NCBI GenBank assembly: GCA_947359465.1
Contig: OX375873.1
Coordinates: 43,682,437 to 43,746,436 of the forward strand
DNA: 64,000 nt
Direction of reading: 5' to 3'
DNA from: Metellina segmentata
Taxonomy: Eukaryota > Arthropoda > Arachnida > Araneae > Tetragnathidae
This document shows, piece after piece, positions 23,331 to 36,830 of the stretch. Position numbers and translations under genes: made by a program. Every line of letters starts with the position of its first letter. Position 1 is the stretch's first letter. The notes below the pieces were generated by a model. It was not told where the DNA came from. It ran no database searches and worked only from the letters and a program-made list of their open reading frames with translations.

Positions 23331-26300
23331 TGTCTCTGAGATGATTAGTTATGTTGCGATTATTGATAAATAGGAAGCGTATTTGAAGCCGGAAGATGAT
23401 GACAAAATGTAGAATCGGTTCAATGCAGTTAAATTGGGAAAACTAGATTAGTCGGCTTCAATGGGTTATATATTCATGAGCATAAAATACAGAAAACATC
23501 TTTCGTCCAAAGATATTCCCCACTGCATTGCGTGTAGGGTAAACAAAAATATCGTGACTGCCTGCGTTTTGTGTTTGAGTTTTTGATGCATGAAGTATAA
23601 CCTTTCAGAAAGAGTTCGCATGCCCCACTTGAACAGCGGTACAAAAAATACCGTACTTCAAAAAAGTAAATGCAGTGTTCCGTTTCTAAATGCAGACTAA
23701 AGAGATTTACGACCGTTTTTAATCACTTGTCAAGTCAGTTCTTTTTGACGTATCATCACAGTAGGAAATTTAAAGTATTTAAAAACCATTTTTCTTGTTA
23801 ACAAATTTTAAGGTGAACTCAATTTCTTTTCTAAGTATTGGCTGATGTTCTTTCTACTTTGACTGGCACACTGGCTATTGTGTTCTGCTGTCTGCCTGCA
23901 GTCATTTAAAAATAGGCAAAAAAATTTGATAAAAAACAATGTTTCTCAATCATTAAGAAACTATTGAAATCATCTCAACGGAATGGGTATAAAAAAACGA
24001 AAACGCTGAGAAATAGTTAAATTTATCTTTCGAATTGAAATGAGAGTAAGAAACCATTGTTATTCAAAAATATCAACAACGAAAACAAAACAAAAAATAT
24101 TTATTGAAATTTAAAAAAATTTTAAATGATAATAAAAAGACTAAAATATATGTAAATTTTCTCTCGAAAACCTTTTGTTCTTGAATATTACATAAATATA
24201 TTATTTTTATCTTTTCAATAGAAGGGCATTCCGATTGAAATTCATTTCATTCATGCGTGAAAAAAAGTTGTAAATGGCTCATGAAAGGTCTGACAGAATC
24301 GAAACTATGACACGCTAAGCACAATTTGTTCAATAGCGTTTGGTTCTTTTCAGCAAATATTATGTATAAGGTAAAGCAGGACAGCGTCCCTTTCAGGGTC
24401 ATGAACTTCAAATATTTCTGAGACGAAAAAACTAGTTTGCCGAAGATACGACTGTGTTTTTGTTTTCGCTACTTTTACTTCCGTATGCTCTGAGAATGAG
24501 TTATATAAAAAGTGTTACTTCTTTTTCATCTAATTAATATTTCAACCGCCTGTTGCGCTTTCTAAAAGAAAGAGGAAGGTCAAGTATTTATTTGTTTAGT
24601 TTTTTTCAGTCAAGCGAAAGTTTATCAGGAGTGCCAATGGACCTTTAATCGCATGTTTGGAGGTAATAAAAATTGTCAAACGTATTACAGTATCAGAATA
24701 TGTTTTGATGTCACTATTAAAGGTTTATTCTCATTCAATTCGAATTAAAAGGTCATTTTAGCAACTATTATAGATCAATTAAACGATAACAGATTTAATC
24801 TCGTTTTTGTTTACCGAAAAATCTACGTAAAAATATGACTTTTTGAGTTAGATTATACAGATTCTTCTTCATTTTATAAAATCCCCTTCGAGTTTTCTTT
24901 CGGAATCTTTTTTCTGAATTTCTTCCTTTATTTGCGCCTATTGGAAGCGTAGCTGAGGAAAAGAGATTTAAACTTCAAAAAATAAATTGCTCGGTATCAA
25001 TTTTAAAATGATCAATGTAGTAATAATTTAGATGTTGTGAGAAAGTTTATTTTGTGGAAGTTTAAATTTAATTCAAGTAACAAATGCTTAAGGAATATTA
25101 AAAATATAAAACTTATCTAAAAGTCCAACTGTGTGCGAGGAAAAGAAAGAGATTGGATGGATTTCATTTCAGACGTATTCAATCTTCGGATAGTGGCTTA
25201 TTCACTGGGTGCTCCCTCACTTACAAAAACCAGTTCGCTCTTTGTCAGGCATTAAATATTATTTAAGAGTAACAACCCAACCTACCCATAGAGTATAAGG
25301 TTACTCGAGAGACAGTCGATAAGACCCTTGCAAAAATATTTAGTAAAATATTCACAATAGTCTGGTGTTTGGGAGAGTCGAGATCCATCGTGCGTTTCAA
25401 GTTATTATCAATTCCTCAGACGTATTTTCTTCAACTTAAAAACTACGCATGTCTTCTGGCGATGTGTCTGAAAATCGAGCACGAACCGGGAACCCTAATA
25501 GCTCCTCACTGATGACACTTGATGGGAAAGGCGAGGGTAAATACAAATGCGAACGAAAAACGCTGCGTTTAATTTCTTTCGAAACAGCCTTTTCAATCGG
25601 ATGCTTCTCGAGACGAAATGGCACTCGTGGGCGGTAACCGGATTCGCCATCAAACACCGAGAAAGTGGAACCGAAAGAAGAAGCAGAAAGAGATACAATA
25701 AAAGCAGCTCCGTTTTTATCTGAACTTGAGAGAGACAATGACTTGCTAAATTACCTGGGGAGTCAAGGTGGAACAGTTTGCATGCAGCTCCGGTCATCAA
25801 AAGATGGCAATCATCAGAGGGGGAATGATTGGAGCGTAAAATGGCCGCACGACGCGTGCCATTTTACTCGCCGCGTTTCTAAAAGCCAATTAGTACGATC
25901 GTCTATTATTGAGCCTTCCCTTTTTTGAAGTTCTCGTGAAACGACGTTCCACAATTAAAGCCTGAACATCATGGTTCCTTTAGATGGAATGAAAAGACCG
26001 GTTGTCTCTCTTGGAATGAATTGGAGGTTTATTTCCACATACTTTTGGTACAGAAATAGATATATCCAATTTTTATTGAGGTTTAGCTTGATGGTTTTTA
26101 ACCATTTTGCGCCATGCCAAAAAAAGATACTCCTCTTATAATCTAAAATAGAATATGGCGCTGAAAGGGAGTAGTGAACTATACAAATTATAAAAAATGG
26201 AGTCTAAAATATAACTTGTAGGTCTGCGTTTAGCATCAACGCTAATGTGCTTATTTTTATTCATAGGAGTGCCGTTACGTGCAGTTCATACCATTTTTAA

Positions 26301-26635
26301 ATCCATTTATAATGCATATTACGTCTCTATGTATTCCTCTAGGTGAAATTGTCTTGCCCTGGAGTATTTCTCTTTTGCTTCTGCGAACTTCGTGTGTATG
26401 TCCGTCTACCTGACGACTTCATTCTGTATTTAGCAACCTTGTGCCATCAAATCAATCAAACCAACAGCCTGCAAGTGAAATAAAATTTATCAAAATTTTG
26501 AACGCTACTTCGTTTATTTTACTGATGTTATTCCTCCTTATTTCCGAAAAGTGTATGACAGAAAGTACTAATCTAAGTCAGGACATTTCAATTCGCGTCT
26601 GAAAGTCCAGTTCTATTATATCACATTACATCAGA

Positions 26636-26665
26636 TACAATCGCATTCTTTCGAATGCGATTGTA
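26636..26665. repeat. Perfect 13-bp stem hairpin
   Basis: TACAATCGCATTC, a 4-base spacer TTTC, then GAATGCGATTGTA form a perfect inverted repeat in isolation within intron 1. It is not flanked by any transposon end I recognise. Confidence 0.85.
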
Positions 26666-29600
26666 AATTTTTCTTTTTACTTTTAAGCCTATATTCGCGT
26701 TTGGTTTAATTTTTTCTACATTTATTTATCTTTTATATTCCTTGTTACCTTCCTTCATCCATTCCTTAATGGAATCCATTAGACTTTGATTACAGCAATG
26801 ATCTCTTTCGAGTGTTTCTTAGCAGTATTTTATAGGCCATTGTTCAAATCAAGCTTTACTAAACGAATCGACATAATTGGCTTATAAATCCCGCAGCTAT
26901 TGATTTTATATTGTTTGTTCAATTTGCCAATATTCATATAATATTGATTTCTGTGCCATGTCCATGAGTGTATGTACAGATACTACTCTAAATTTACAAT
27001 GTTAGGTAGAAAATACGATATATTCAGGTAGATCTGTCAGTCTCAGTAAAAATCCAATTTGATTACCTAAAGTTAGTAAGATCTTTGAGCTCGGTGTTCT
27101 TGCTTTCAGGCACCCCTAATTTTGTTAGTTTCAATTTAAAAAATCATTACTAAATGGATCCGAATGTAGATAGTATGACTGGCATTAATTGATGAATAGT
27201 CACTCTGACGGCTCAATTTTAGGCCTGGAGAATTTTTCTCTCTTCACCGTAAATGAAAACTTTTTCTAATTGTATAATTTTCAAATTGTGCTCCCCCTTG
27301 TAGAGCACACCCAACAGTAAGAATCATTTAAGCAAATCAACTTCTAAAAATATTTTTTCTTGATCTGTCAATGCAAACAGATAGTGACATATTCTTTAGA
27401 AACTTCCTTTAGAAAATGTCGTTTTTTTTTTTTTTACTTCAGCAGTGCTTTAAAAAACAATATAAAATCTCATTTCATTGCATTGGAAGAATACATTTTT
27501 TGTGCTGGTTGAAATTCTTTAATGTTGTTTATTTCTACCATGCGTGAACTATGCATTTTTATAGATTTAAACAAATCAATTGTAAATTTAATTAATTAAT
27601 AAAAAAAATTTAGCATTAATTCAGACTTGGAGAAAAACTTGTATGTGTGCAGCAATTGCAATGAGTTTTTATGACGCCTGTGTTTATAATATTTTTAGAC
27701 CGTGATACTTACGCGTTATAAACAACTTGTTTCATCTACGTTTACCAAAATTTTACTTAGTCATTTCCCTAATATTCTACCACTAAACTAAGTAATCTGT
27801 AAAATCTATTCTAAGCTATGAGTGCCATTAACATAGTCTTCGTTCACCAAAGTACTATTTTTGGAGAATGTTTGTTCCTAAAAAACCCCCAATAAGCTAA
27901 TTTTGGTTTTATGACTGTGGGCTTTCTTATGGAACTACTGATTTTGACGATGTTCCAAATTCTAAGACATTTAGATTCTTTTTTCAAGTAAGTCATGAAA
28001 GCAACTTTCTAACAATAGGAAGTAACAGAAATAGAGAAGGGAAAATATTAATACAGAGCCTGAATTGTAAAAAGTGTATAAAAAAACATTTTGTGGAGAC
28101 GAACTAAACATGTATTTACATCAAAATGCTTTAAATTGGTAAAAATAAAATGCACTAGGGAAAATGCATAAAACTATAACATCGTCCAACTTAAAAATAC
28201 ATTTGATTGTACTATAAGTTTTGGTATAAAAAAACATTTGTAAGTAGATCCAGAACGCAAAATGGTTTAATGTGATTAGAATCTTTTGAAGAAGATACTT
28301 CTCCTTGTTTCGGGATTTTTAATTCAATACTAATTTTAAACATAATCGTAGATTTTTATGACCCAGACCAACTAGTCTACCACAAATAGGGTTTAAGACC
28401 GTTTCCTCACACACCAGGCAATATTTAACAATATTAAATTAAAAAGGTAGAAAGTTTTACACAATATTAAATTAAAAAGTACAAAGGTTTAGTGCAAATT
28501 GGGATTGAGAAGTACGTGTAGGAAATACGAATCACTGAATTAACAGGTTTTTTTCACCATTAAAAATCTGCAGAAAGTAAACAGTATATTAATCACCAGG
28601 AAGGGAATTCATCTTTCTGAAATTTCATACAATAGCAGAGCAATTAAAACAAAACAGAAAGAAATGGAAAGGGAAAAAGAACAGTAAAATAAACACAAAG
28701 AAATACGAGAATATAGAATAAAAAATATAAAAAGTGAAAAGAACCAAAGAAACAGAGAAAATAATAGCAGCGAATAATTAATAAAAATGTTGCGATGTAC
28801 TTAAAAATTTAAGAATAATTCGTGTAAAAGAATTTCATTATTTTGAGCGACTGTAGTGTTTGAATAAAAGTAGTCATATTCAACTGGTCGACATAATTTT
28901 GAAAAATGGGCAGAAAAATAAAAAATGTTTTAAATTGTTTGGTTATAAAATTCTTTTTGAATCTGTTTTTATGTAAAAGTTTTAAATAAAGTTTACCGAT
29001 TTTTTACCCAAGAGTAAAAATAAATAAAAAGTTGAAAAAATCTAAAAGTGAGACAAAATTGTGCTAACCTTCACTTACAAAACATCTCTTCCATCTGAAA
29101 GATTTATTTCACGAACAATGAAAAACTAACGTTAAAGTATTTTCTAGAAAGAATCGAGGGAAATACATTTTAATTCTTATGTAACTTTTTCTAAACCCGT
29201 TCTCAACTTTTGGAAAAAATGAAATCAGCGTACATATGTCGCATAAGCCGCAAAATAAGTATCCCATGTTCCTTTCAATAAATCAATTAACTCAACTAAG
29301 GAGTTAAGCAATGTAACTTGAAACTCCCAATTTTTGAACGTTCTGCAAATAACATCGGTTTGTTTGTTTTTATGGTAGAAGGGCCCAATTTGGCAAAATT
29401 ATTTAGGTACACACAAAAGCAACATTTTACTGATACTGAAGATAACTCTTTTTATTCTCCTGAATTGGTATCTAATATTTTTGGGCTTTCCATCGTAACC
29501 GAAAACTCAAAATCAACAAAAATGTCCGTCAATTACTCAATTCACACGCTATTTAATAATCTTAGTTTAATTTAACTATCTAAGAACCGTATAAAATGAA

Positions 29601-31097
29601 TTTTTCAGTAAGATTTTGTTGATATGTATCAAGTGAGTCAAATATTTTCTGTACTCAAATTTTAAATGTTATTTATAATTTTTCTACGTTATTTATTCAT
29701 GTTTTAGTTATTGTTCTTACATACATTTATATATCATCCTCGTGTATTGATTTATAATAACACAACCAATGTCATATTTCGCCATCACGTGCCGAAATTT
29801 AAAAAAAATTCTATGGAAAAATCGGGGTGTGCAACAAATACTCTTTGCAGGTACTGTATGTTCTTCGTTTTATCTTAATGGAACATCTGTTATTGAAAAA
29901 TCACTTCTATTGTTCAATTTGTCAAATATCGTGGCTTAAACAATGCATTTGATATTGAAATATTCTTGCTATTCATTTAATAAAATTTAAGTAAGCAAAT
30001 TCTCTAGAACAGTTGCTCCATAACTCATCATATAGCGGTCATTACCTTCAATTAGACACGCTCGTTTGAAACAAATGTTAAACACAGACAATGGTTTTCT
30101 GTCTGGCTTACAATGTTAGTAGCTTTAAACTAGTTGAGGGTATTTTAAAAGCTTTACCGACTGTTTTGTTGAACGAGATAGCGTAAAACTAGCTTCGAAG
30201 CGTTGCATCATCTGGACAGACACGTTACGTAGGTGGTCAGCAGGTGGTTCTGTCATGAAATATTCCTTCACTGAGGGAAAATAAATTAAAATATTTTTAA
30301 ATGATTTGTTTGTCTCATATTGTATTGTGTTTTATTGTACACTTTCTCGTGTCCATTTCCCTTAAACAGAGAGAGAGATTATACTCTTTTTGTATTTTGT
30401 ATTAGAACGAAGTTCAAAATGTGTGGAAATCAAAACGAGGGTATATTAACTATTCGCGTATAGATGAAAAGCTTTAAATGTACTCTGGGAAACCAAGGAA
30501 AGTGGAAGCATAATTTATAACCTTAATCCGAATAATAAGTTTTTAAACATTAAGTTATCTAAGAAAGTGACAAAAGCTTTCATTGAATGCATTTTTAAAG
30601 AATTTTTATAATGTAGTTACATCATTCTTTTTTTTTTGTGAAAAATTATTATGGTGTAATAATCCAGCTAATACGTTTCCCTTCCAAAATATAAGTGCTT
30701 ATGGTTTCATGGTAACCTCTTTATTCCAAGTAATCTTTTTCGGAAAAAGAATAATTTTCATCATAATAAAGACATTAATTATTAAAACAAACAACAAAGC
30801 AGCTGTTATTTTCAATTTAATTTTCGTGATTACAATTTCATTTCGCCTTTGTATTTATGAGACCTAATTATGCCGAATTAGAAATTTAGGAACTCAAATA
30901 TAAAACAAACCACTCCAGGCAAATATTCTGAAAAACATTTCTGATGTGGCCTACCCCGATTTTGTCGCTATAATGATAAACGAGTATTTTGGTGAGATAA
31001 GAGATATTTTATACATTTCAAACAGGTCCCCATGACCCGGGGTTACCCAAGCGATATTTTTCTTCTTTCATTCCCCTACTCTACTCTCAATTCCCTA

Positions 31098-31195
31098 ATC
31101 AATTGTCTTTCCTTTCACGATAGTTGTTTGTTTTACGTTTTTTTTTGTGTTTGGCGCAGCTTCACCAACAAATGACCCCTGCGCCGTAAAACCTA
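31098..31195 (+). repeat. SINE family B tail
   Basis: GTGTTTGGCGCAGCTTCACC, AATGACCCCTGCGCC and GTAAAACC match the conserved 3' body of family B. The tRNA-like head is not recognisable. Confidence 0.55.
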
Positions 31196-31399
31196 AGAAT
31201 AAGAAACCGTTTATATGCAAGTGCGATTAACGAAACGTGTCTAATTAAGCTTGAAGTAGTTGCCTTTGGTTGACAAGGCGAACAATTATCGTCGCCAAAC
31301 GGTTATATTGGGTGCTTTCTACATGCGAGCAAGAAAGATTGTAGCAAACCTACAACAGGGAACCATGCTATCATTTATTGCCAACTAGCTGAATAATCC

Positions 31400-31745
31400 G
31401 GCACTGCTCGGGTTTCAAATATGACCGCGACAGCTAAAATATGACCTCGACATTTCCCTGTGTTAACTCTAACACAAACCCTGTAGAACGTGTTTCCTTG
31501 ACCATGTTCATTTATTGCAGAAAAACAAACTTTAGTTTTTAAAATTGGGGCTTCAAGCGGCACTTTTAGGACTACCTGTATGCCAATTTTCATGGCTACA
31601 GATTGGTCTGAAGGCATAGCATAGCCTATGTCTTTTTGCAGTGTTCTAAAGTATAAGTATACCAAATTTGGTGTGGATTGGTCAAAGGGCGTAGATTTGT
31701 ATAGAGAATATACACACATACTTTGATCATATATATACACACAAT
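31400..31745 (-). repeat. Unclassified dispersed-repeat-like segment
   Basis: Phrases such as ACCAAATTTGGTGTGGATTGG and GGGCGTAGATTTGTATAGAG, ending in a degenerate TATATACACA tract, have the look of a retroposon 3' region. A 121-residue open frame exists on the minus strand (31375-31740), but it matches no protein I recognise. Confidence 0.3.
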
Positions 31746-31799
31746 GATGTCTTGTTCATGTTCTTAAGAGTCTGACCATTTTTTTGTTTTGATGTCTAC

Positions 31800-31985
31800 T
31801 GTCACAAGTTGCGAGTTCCCAACAGCGCAGTTTCGATTCCTGTAACATCCGTATTTCTCTGATCTATATGAGTAAAACTTTCCTTGTGTGCGTGTCCATT
31901 ACTTATTGGTTTGTCTATATTGTGTTTGGCACAGTTTGTGGCCTTTGCGCCATGAAACTCGACCCAACTCTCATCGCAATCAACT
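31800..31985 (+). repeat. tRNA-derived SINE, family B
   Basis: A degraded tRNA-like head with GTTTCGATTCCTG (B-box like) is followed by AGTAAAACTTTCCTTGTG, GTCCATTACTTATTGG, TGTGTTTGGCACAG and GCGCCATGAAACTCGACCCA. The copy ends only about 35 bp before exon 2 of the host gene. Confidence 0.7.
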
Positions 31986-32019
31986 AAATCCGTTGGCTTA
32001 ACCTAGTGTTGTTTTTCAG

Positions 32020-32206
32020 ACTTCGTCCAGGAGACGTACTGCTGGAACCAGGACTTCCGACTGGATTGCAGCTGGAACAGTGTCCTCGCCTTTCACGAAG
32101 CATACTTCACGAACGACGAGGCGCAAGTGAACCGCAGCTCCTGCTCCGAGGCGAAAGATGGACGGGAGCCATGTACTGAGGACGTCAGGGACTCCATCAA
32201 CAAGAG
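32020..32206 (+). CDS. Exon 2 of SUEL-like lectin/CUB protein gene: N-terminal half of lectin-like module
   Basis: The exon is preceded by a pyrimidine-rich acceptor (GTTTTTCAG) and followed by the donor GAG before GTAAAT at 32207. It encodes residues 25-86 in the frame set by exon 1 and leaves phase 2. Visible features are ETYCWNQDFRLDCSW with two cysteines, a hydrophobic strand SVLAFHEAYF, an N-glycosylation sequon NRS, then cysteines in RSSC and EPC. The order Cys, Leu-x-Cys, then a beta strand ending in an aromatic residue resembles the first half of SUEL/galactose-binding lectin (Gal_Lectin, PF02140) domains. Base composition is strikingly more GC-rich than the surrounding intron, as expected for a constrained exon. 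The domain call is recognition by eye; an unrelated disulfide-rich domain is the alternative. Confidence 0.8.
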
Positions 32207-33590
32207 GTAAATTGGAGACACCTGACCAGTTGCTGTTAATGAAAGCGGGTCCTGTAGAAAACTCGAGCCAATTCATTCTTTCTGTCTCGATAGAGCTCAA
32301 TCAATGACTTTGCAGTCTGTTGAGCAACTAACAAAAATAACCAAATCATCAAATATTGCTGTTTAGTCGATGTCGATAACATAGATCCAGTCAGTGAAAG
32401 CAATGCGAAGAAATCCTTTAAACTAATCAAAGAAGGGGTTTAACTAGATGGAAGGAATGAATTGCTCGAGGTCACGAGTCGCTTTAATCAACAAATCTTT
32501 TTAATTTTTGGCCCCTGTAATTGGCTTTGACAGTCTAAAAACCTTTTTTTACTCGATTTACTCTCTACCTCCCTTATATTTACCCGTGACTTTAATTTCT
32601 CTTCATCTATATATCTGTTTCCAAGAGAATATTCGGTAGTTTAAGAGTTTAAAGGTTTTATATGCAAAGAGATATACATAATGAAAATTAAATAAAGAAA
32701 GTAAGGGGCTGTCGAAATTGGAGTTACGATTGTTTACCCCTAGGATACATATATATTCTGACAAATTATTCCAGATGGTATGTTGCTTTACTTTTAGATT
32801 CTCTAAGGCTTTTTCTTCTGTTAGGCGAGTAATTTATCAGAGTAAAACAGCGTGAAGAAGTTGTAGAAATCTTTGGTTTGAATTATTTCTGGTCGTAATC
32901 ATCTATTTCGAATGAAAGGCAAAGGTGTGAGAGAGGCATCACTTTGCGGGAAGTTTGCGATGGCACACTCAATTAGAGTCAAAAATATAAAAGAAAGCAA
33001 ATGCTAGTTGGAATTTCATCCAAAGTACGCATACAGAGTGTATCCTTAGACTTTCGAAATCCGGTTTCTGATTGTTGGGCATCTCCTAATCTCATCCTGC
33101 TTCGCTGTAAATCCTCCATATGTGTAATTACAGGGGAAGGAGGTAAACACCCCGTCCGACAGAAAAGCGATAGAAAAATCTGATTAAAATGTCTCTTATT
33201 TAATCTATTTTACATGCAGTCATAACTACGGGTACTGTAACTTGATTTAGACTTCAACATCCATGAGATAGGTCAGGGATCAGAAAGACGGGATTTAAGA
33301 AAGTCGTCAAGTTACTCTTTGAATAAGAAGTGTTAGTGACACATTTGTTCGCGTATAATGTTTCGAAAGTTAAAGAAACTAGCAGAGCCGTGAATGGCAT
33401 CTGAGTTAAATGTTTTTAGTTGGTTATGTCTACTGATGGAAATGTCGTTTCTATATTCAACACCTTTTTTAAATCCACTTAAAAGTAAATACAAGTTAAT
33501 GCTTCGAAATAAAATAAAATTAATTAACAATATACAATGCAGTATTTCGTGTATTATTTCTAGTGGTAATTCTTATGTCTAATAAAGTGT

Positions 33591-34220
33591 ACTAGGGGCC
33601 CAGCTCCCTGCTCGCTAGCTGTCGCCAACCCCCGGAGGATTGCTTTGCAATCCTCACTGGTTCGCTGCGCGAACCTATGCTCGCTTCGCTCGCATCAATG
33701 AAGACGTATGTCCTAGCAGAAGGGATTGTTTACAAAATATGATATTCCAAAAAAAAAAAAAAAACATTTTTTTTCCAATCTAAATTTGCTGTTTGCAGAA
33801 AAGATATATACAGTGCCTCTGAAATCAGAATTAAAATGAAAACTGTGCAAATTTTGACTCGAAATGTGATCGCTGCTTTGGAAATTGAATACCCAGCATG
33901 TTGTTTGTGTGTACATTTCCCCAGCACTCGAGCCACTCACTTTTTCGTTGAGTTTGTTGTCTAAAGTTGAAGTTCAAGCGTATTGTTGAACTACAATTGT
34001 TGGCCCTGAAAATATACCCCGTTTTCTTTGATTTCTATTACAAACTACAACAGCTCGACTAAAATTAATTTTTTTCAATAAAATTTCATCCGATTACGCT
34101 ATGAATTCAATTGAGGCGCGAGACTTCGTGATGGTAAATAAACAATCGCACAGTGTTGCCAAAACGCAATAACAAATAACGTCTTTTTTGCGTGCCACGT
34201 AAGAGAATTATATATATAGA
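33591..34220 (-). mobile_element. Non-autonomous Helitron-like element with hairpins
   Basis: On the minus strand it begins A before TCTATATATATAATTCTCTT (position 34220) and ends in a GC-rich imperfect hairpin and CTAGT (position 33591). Near the 3' end are perfect hairpins GAGGATTGC-ttt-GCAATCCTC and GGTTCGC-tgc-GCGAACC, of the same architecture as those at 11347-11640 although the sequences differ. At 630 bp it has no coding capacity. As with the 11346 element, the base after CTAGT is A instead of T. Confidence 0.6.
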
Positions 34221-34604
34221 TAGAGAGGAGTGAAAGTGTTATACACTTCAGTGATGTTACCATGATTAGCCTCCAAAGGTCCGTTTCAATTGCATCGCAA
34301 TCACTAGTTAAAGGCGATTGTATTTTTCGACGTCTAAACCCAATATCGCGTTATTTCTCGCATGCGTTTTTTCCTCCGTAAATTTTAAACTTCCAAATTT
34401 CTGTCTCTCTCATTGCCTTCTGTTATGAGACTACTAAACAATTTCACAAGCACTGCGAGCTCTTCCATGTACCGCACAATAATATACGCTTTAGATCAGA
34501 TCTGCATGGTTAAATTTAGTGACAAAATTGGCGAATGAATCACATAGAGGTTGATTTTATATTGCTTACATCCATTTGTTGCCATTCGTCAGCATACAAA
34601 TAAT

Positions 34605-35050
34605 ATTGATTTCTGTGCACGTACTTCAGTGAAATATACTCTGGGCCAAAACATCGCCACAACCCCGAAGCCAGTGTTCTATCGGAAAGACACAGCATGT
34701 GGGATGAACATGAAGAGAATGCGATGTCAAAACTAGGGGGCTTTATTACTGTAGAATCACATCGGAAAGGTTATAAATTAGTACGTTGTAAAGCCCAACG
34801 TCGTACATTTGCTCTATATAACCCCAAACCAACCAATCTGAGAGAGGTGAATCATATGGGGCCGGGCCTTGTAGCTGTGATTAATAGTTCCTTGGACACG
34901 TGACATGAAAGACAAAACAACCGGTTGTAGGAACTACGGATTGTCAAACTACTTGATTTGTGTGCCACGAACGTTAGTGAAATGCTTTCTGGGCCAAAAA
35001 TTCAAAACTCCAAAGCCAGTGTATCACAGTGAAATACCGCTATACTGTAG
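34605..35050 (+). repeat. Diverged direct duplication of about 95 bp, 348 bp apart
   Basis: TTGATTTCTGTGCACG, AGTGAAATATACTCTGGGCC and AAGCCAGTGT at 34605-34700 recur as TTGATTTGTGTGCCACG, AGTGAAATGCTTTCTGGGCC and AAGCCAGTGT at 34951-35050. The sequence between is not obviously repeated, so this may be an old internal repeat of an unidentified element. Confidence 0.6.
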
Positions 35051-36599
35051 ACTGAGAATGGTAAAAACTGGCTGGGTCTCCACCACACGCGAATGCAGTT
35101 GCTCACTTGCCCCAAGACATTCTTCTCTAGACGTGACACGATGCCATTCCATGCCAGTCCACGACTCTCGGGGACTGCGCCAATCTAGACTCAACGTTCA
35201 AAAGTCAAAACCGGACGTCTTAACGGGCGACGTGCCTACAGTCCGCCTGGCGTCATCCAATGGTTCGCCAACCCAAGCTACGCCAAACAACGCCAAGTAA
35301 ATGTACAGAAAGCTGTATAGTAGACGACATGCATCGTTGGATTGTTGATAAGGCATCTATTGAATCTATTGGGCTTATATCTGTCAGCCTATCCACTCTC
35401 ACGTTTGCCATGGGCCGAGCAGAGCCTTCGTGAACTGCTCAGCTTCAGCTATTTTCCCGATGATACCATTTTTATGCGATGCAAACTAACAAATAGTCCA
35501 CAACTTAGTTGACTGGGTTTCCATGCGCCGTATTTAACCGAGTTACGCCACAACGTCAAATAAATGGATATTCTACAAGTAAAGTTTTACTGCCACAGAA
35601 GGGAGAAATACATCCAAGGAAGGAGAACAGTCCCCAAGAGTTGAAAAGATTTACAAATCCTTCCTCTATACACATTGCAAAGGAGAAGAAACATTCTCCC
35701 TGTCGGGAGAAAATAAAAATGTCAGGGGGAAATGCCCCCACGTGGATCGTTCAGTTGACAAGCTCCTTCATCTGAAGAAGGGGGAAAAAACGATTGAGAA
35801 GAAAGGGGAAAACATGAAAATCGATATTGTGTTCTTAGCTGCCCTATTACATACATAAAAAATACATTCACAGACAAAAAAACAGAAATTGTCTTCTGTA
35901 CGCGTTTCTTTGAATCCCAGTGATCCACGCTCAGATGTATGTACCACTTGCCATCGATCGCTCAACACACGAACAACCGTATGAATCGATCAGATCTGCT
36001 CAATGAAAAAACTCAGTGTTGCGTTCGTGAATTACGTGAGTTGCGTTTGGAAACGCGAGCAAGCGTGGGGTTGCGTACTCTCTGACTTGATTGAGCGTGG
36101 GTCGAGCATTGTTTGTCCTACATTCATTCACTAACTACATCGTAAAGAGACTGCTGCATGATTCCATTTTCTCTTGATTAATGCCTCGGTCCTCGCATTG
36201 ACAGGAGTAATAAGGGTTAGTATTATTTGAGGGGAATAACAAATGGCCAAGGGCGCAGATGCTCGCCTAAAAATTAAGAGCGTAGTGATGTATTACTTAC
36301 TCTCATTACTCAGTTTATAACCTTCATCGTGATTAATAGAGAAGGCGGGGTGTCCTGTGCGGAGTAGAAAGCTGCAAGATTTGTTAGCGAGGAGTAAATA
36401 CATGTGTTACGTATGTATAAATCTTAGAATTGCCTTCTTAATTAATCTTAGAATGTGTTGCTACTATGGGATGGTGAGTATAAATCTTCGTGGTATAAAA
36501 CAGACATGCGATACTGATAACATCTTTTACGTCTGCAAAAAAACTTTTCGATTTCGGATTCAGGATAGCTCATTGCTATTCCAATATTGGCGTTACGAT

Positions 36600-36830
36600 T
36601 TGATTTCGAGGCCGCCGTAACTCAAGAGTGTTTGATCAACCGCTCTAGCAATCTGCGAGTTGCTGCTGATGCTGGTTCGACTCCTGTTTCTTACGGGGGT
36701 GTATTTCTCTTTTTGACTGTCAGTAAACTGTTGTTTGTGAGTATGTCCATTTCTTGACGTTGTCTGTATTGTGTTTGGCGCAGTTTGGCAAAATTTGACC
36801 CCTTGCGCCAAAAAAACAGAACAACCGATA
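36600..36830 (+). repeat. tRNA-derived SINE, family B
   Basis: The head GGCCGCCGTAACTCAAGAG through CTGGTTCGACTCCTG is tRNA-like, with a good B box (GGTTCGACTCC). The body continues CAGTAAACTG, GTCCATTTCTTGACGTTGTC, TTGTGTTTGGCGCAG and TTGCGCC. This is the most complete family B copy in the window. Confidence 0.72.

Larger units (their letters stand above)
2029..32019 (+). other. Intron 1 of the lectin/CUB gene (about 30 kb)
   Basis: It begins GTGAGT and ends TTTTTCAG. Recognisable contents are listed separately: a TTAA-flanked element, a MITE, two Helitron-like elements plus a fragment, SINE pieces and a hairpin. In the remaining stretches (roughly 2035-4820, 5560-8375, 8640-11340, 12900-14370, 14490-15985, 17710-19530, 19610-20430, 21735-23210, 23335-26630, 26670-31090) I see only AT-rich sequence, homopolymer runs and short unrelated open frames, with no codon pattern or protein similarity I can support. 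Confidence 0.72.

Noticed and set aside
31375..31740. Open frame of 121 codons on the minus strand
   Set aside because: It lies within repeat-like sequence, antisense to the host gene, and matches nothing I know.
34905..35300. Open frame of 131 codons on the plus strand
   Set aside because: No recognised motif. It overlaps a diverged non-coding duplication (34605-35050), which argues against coding constraint.
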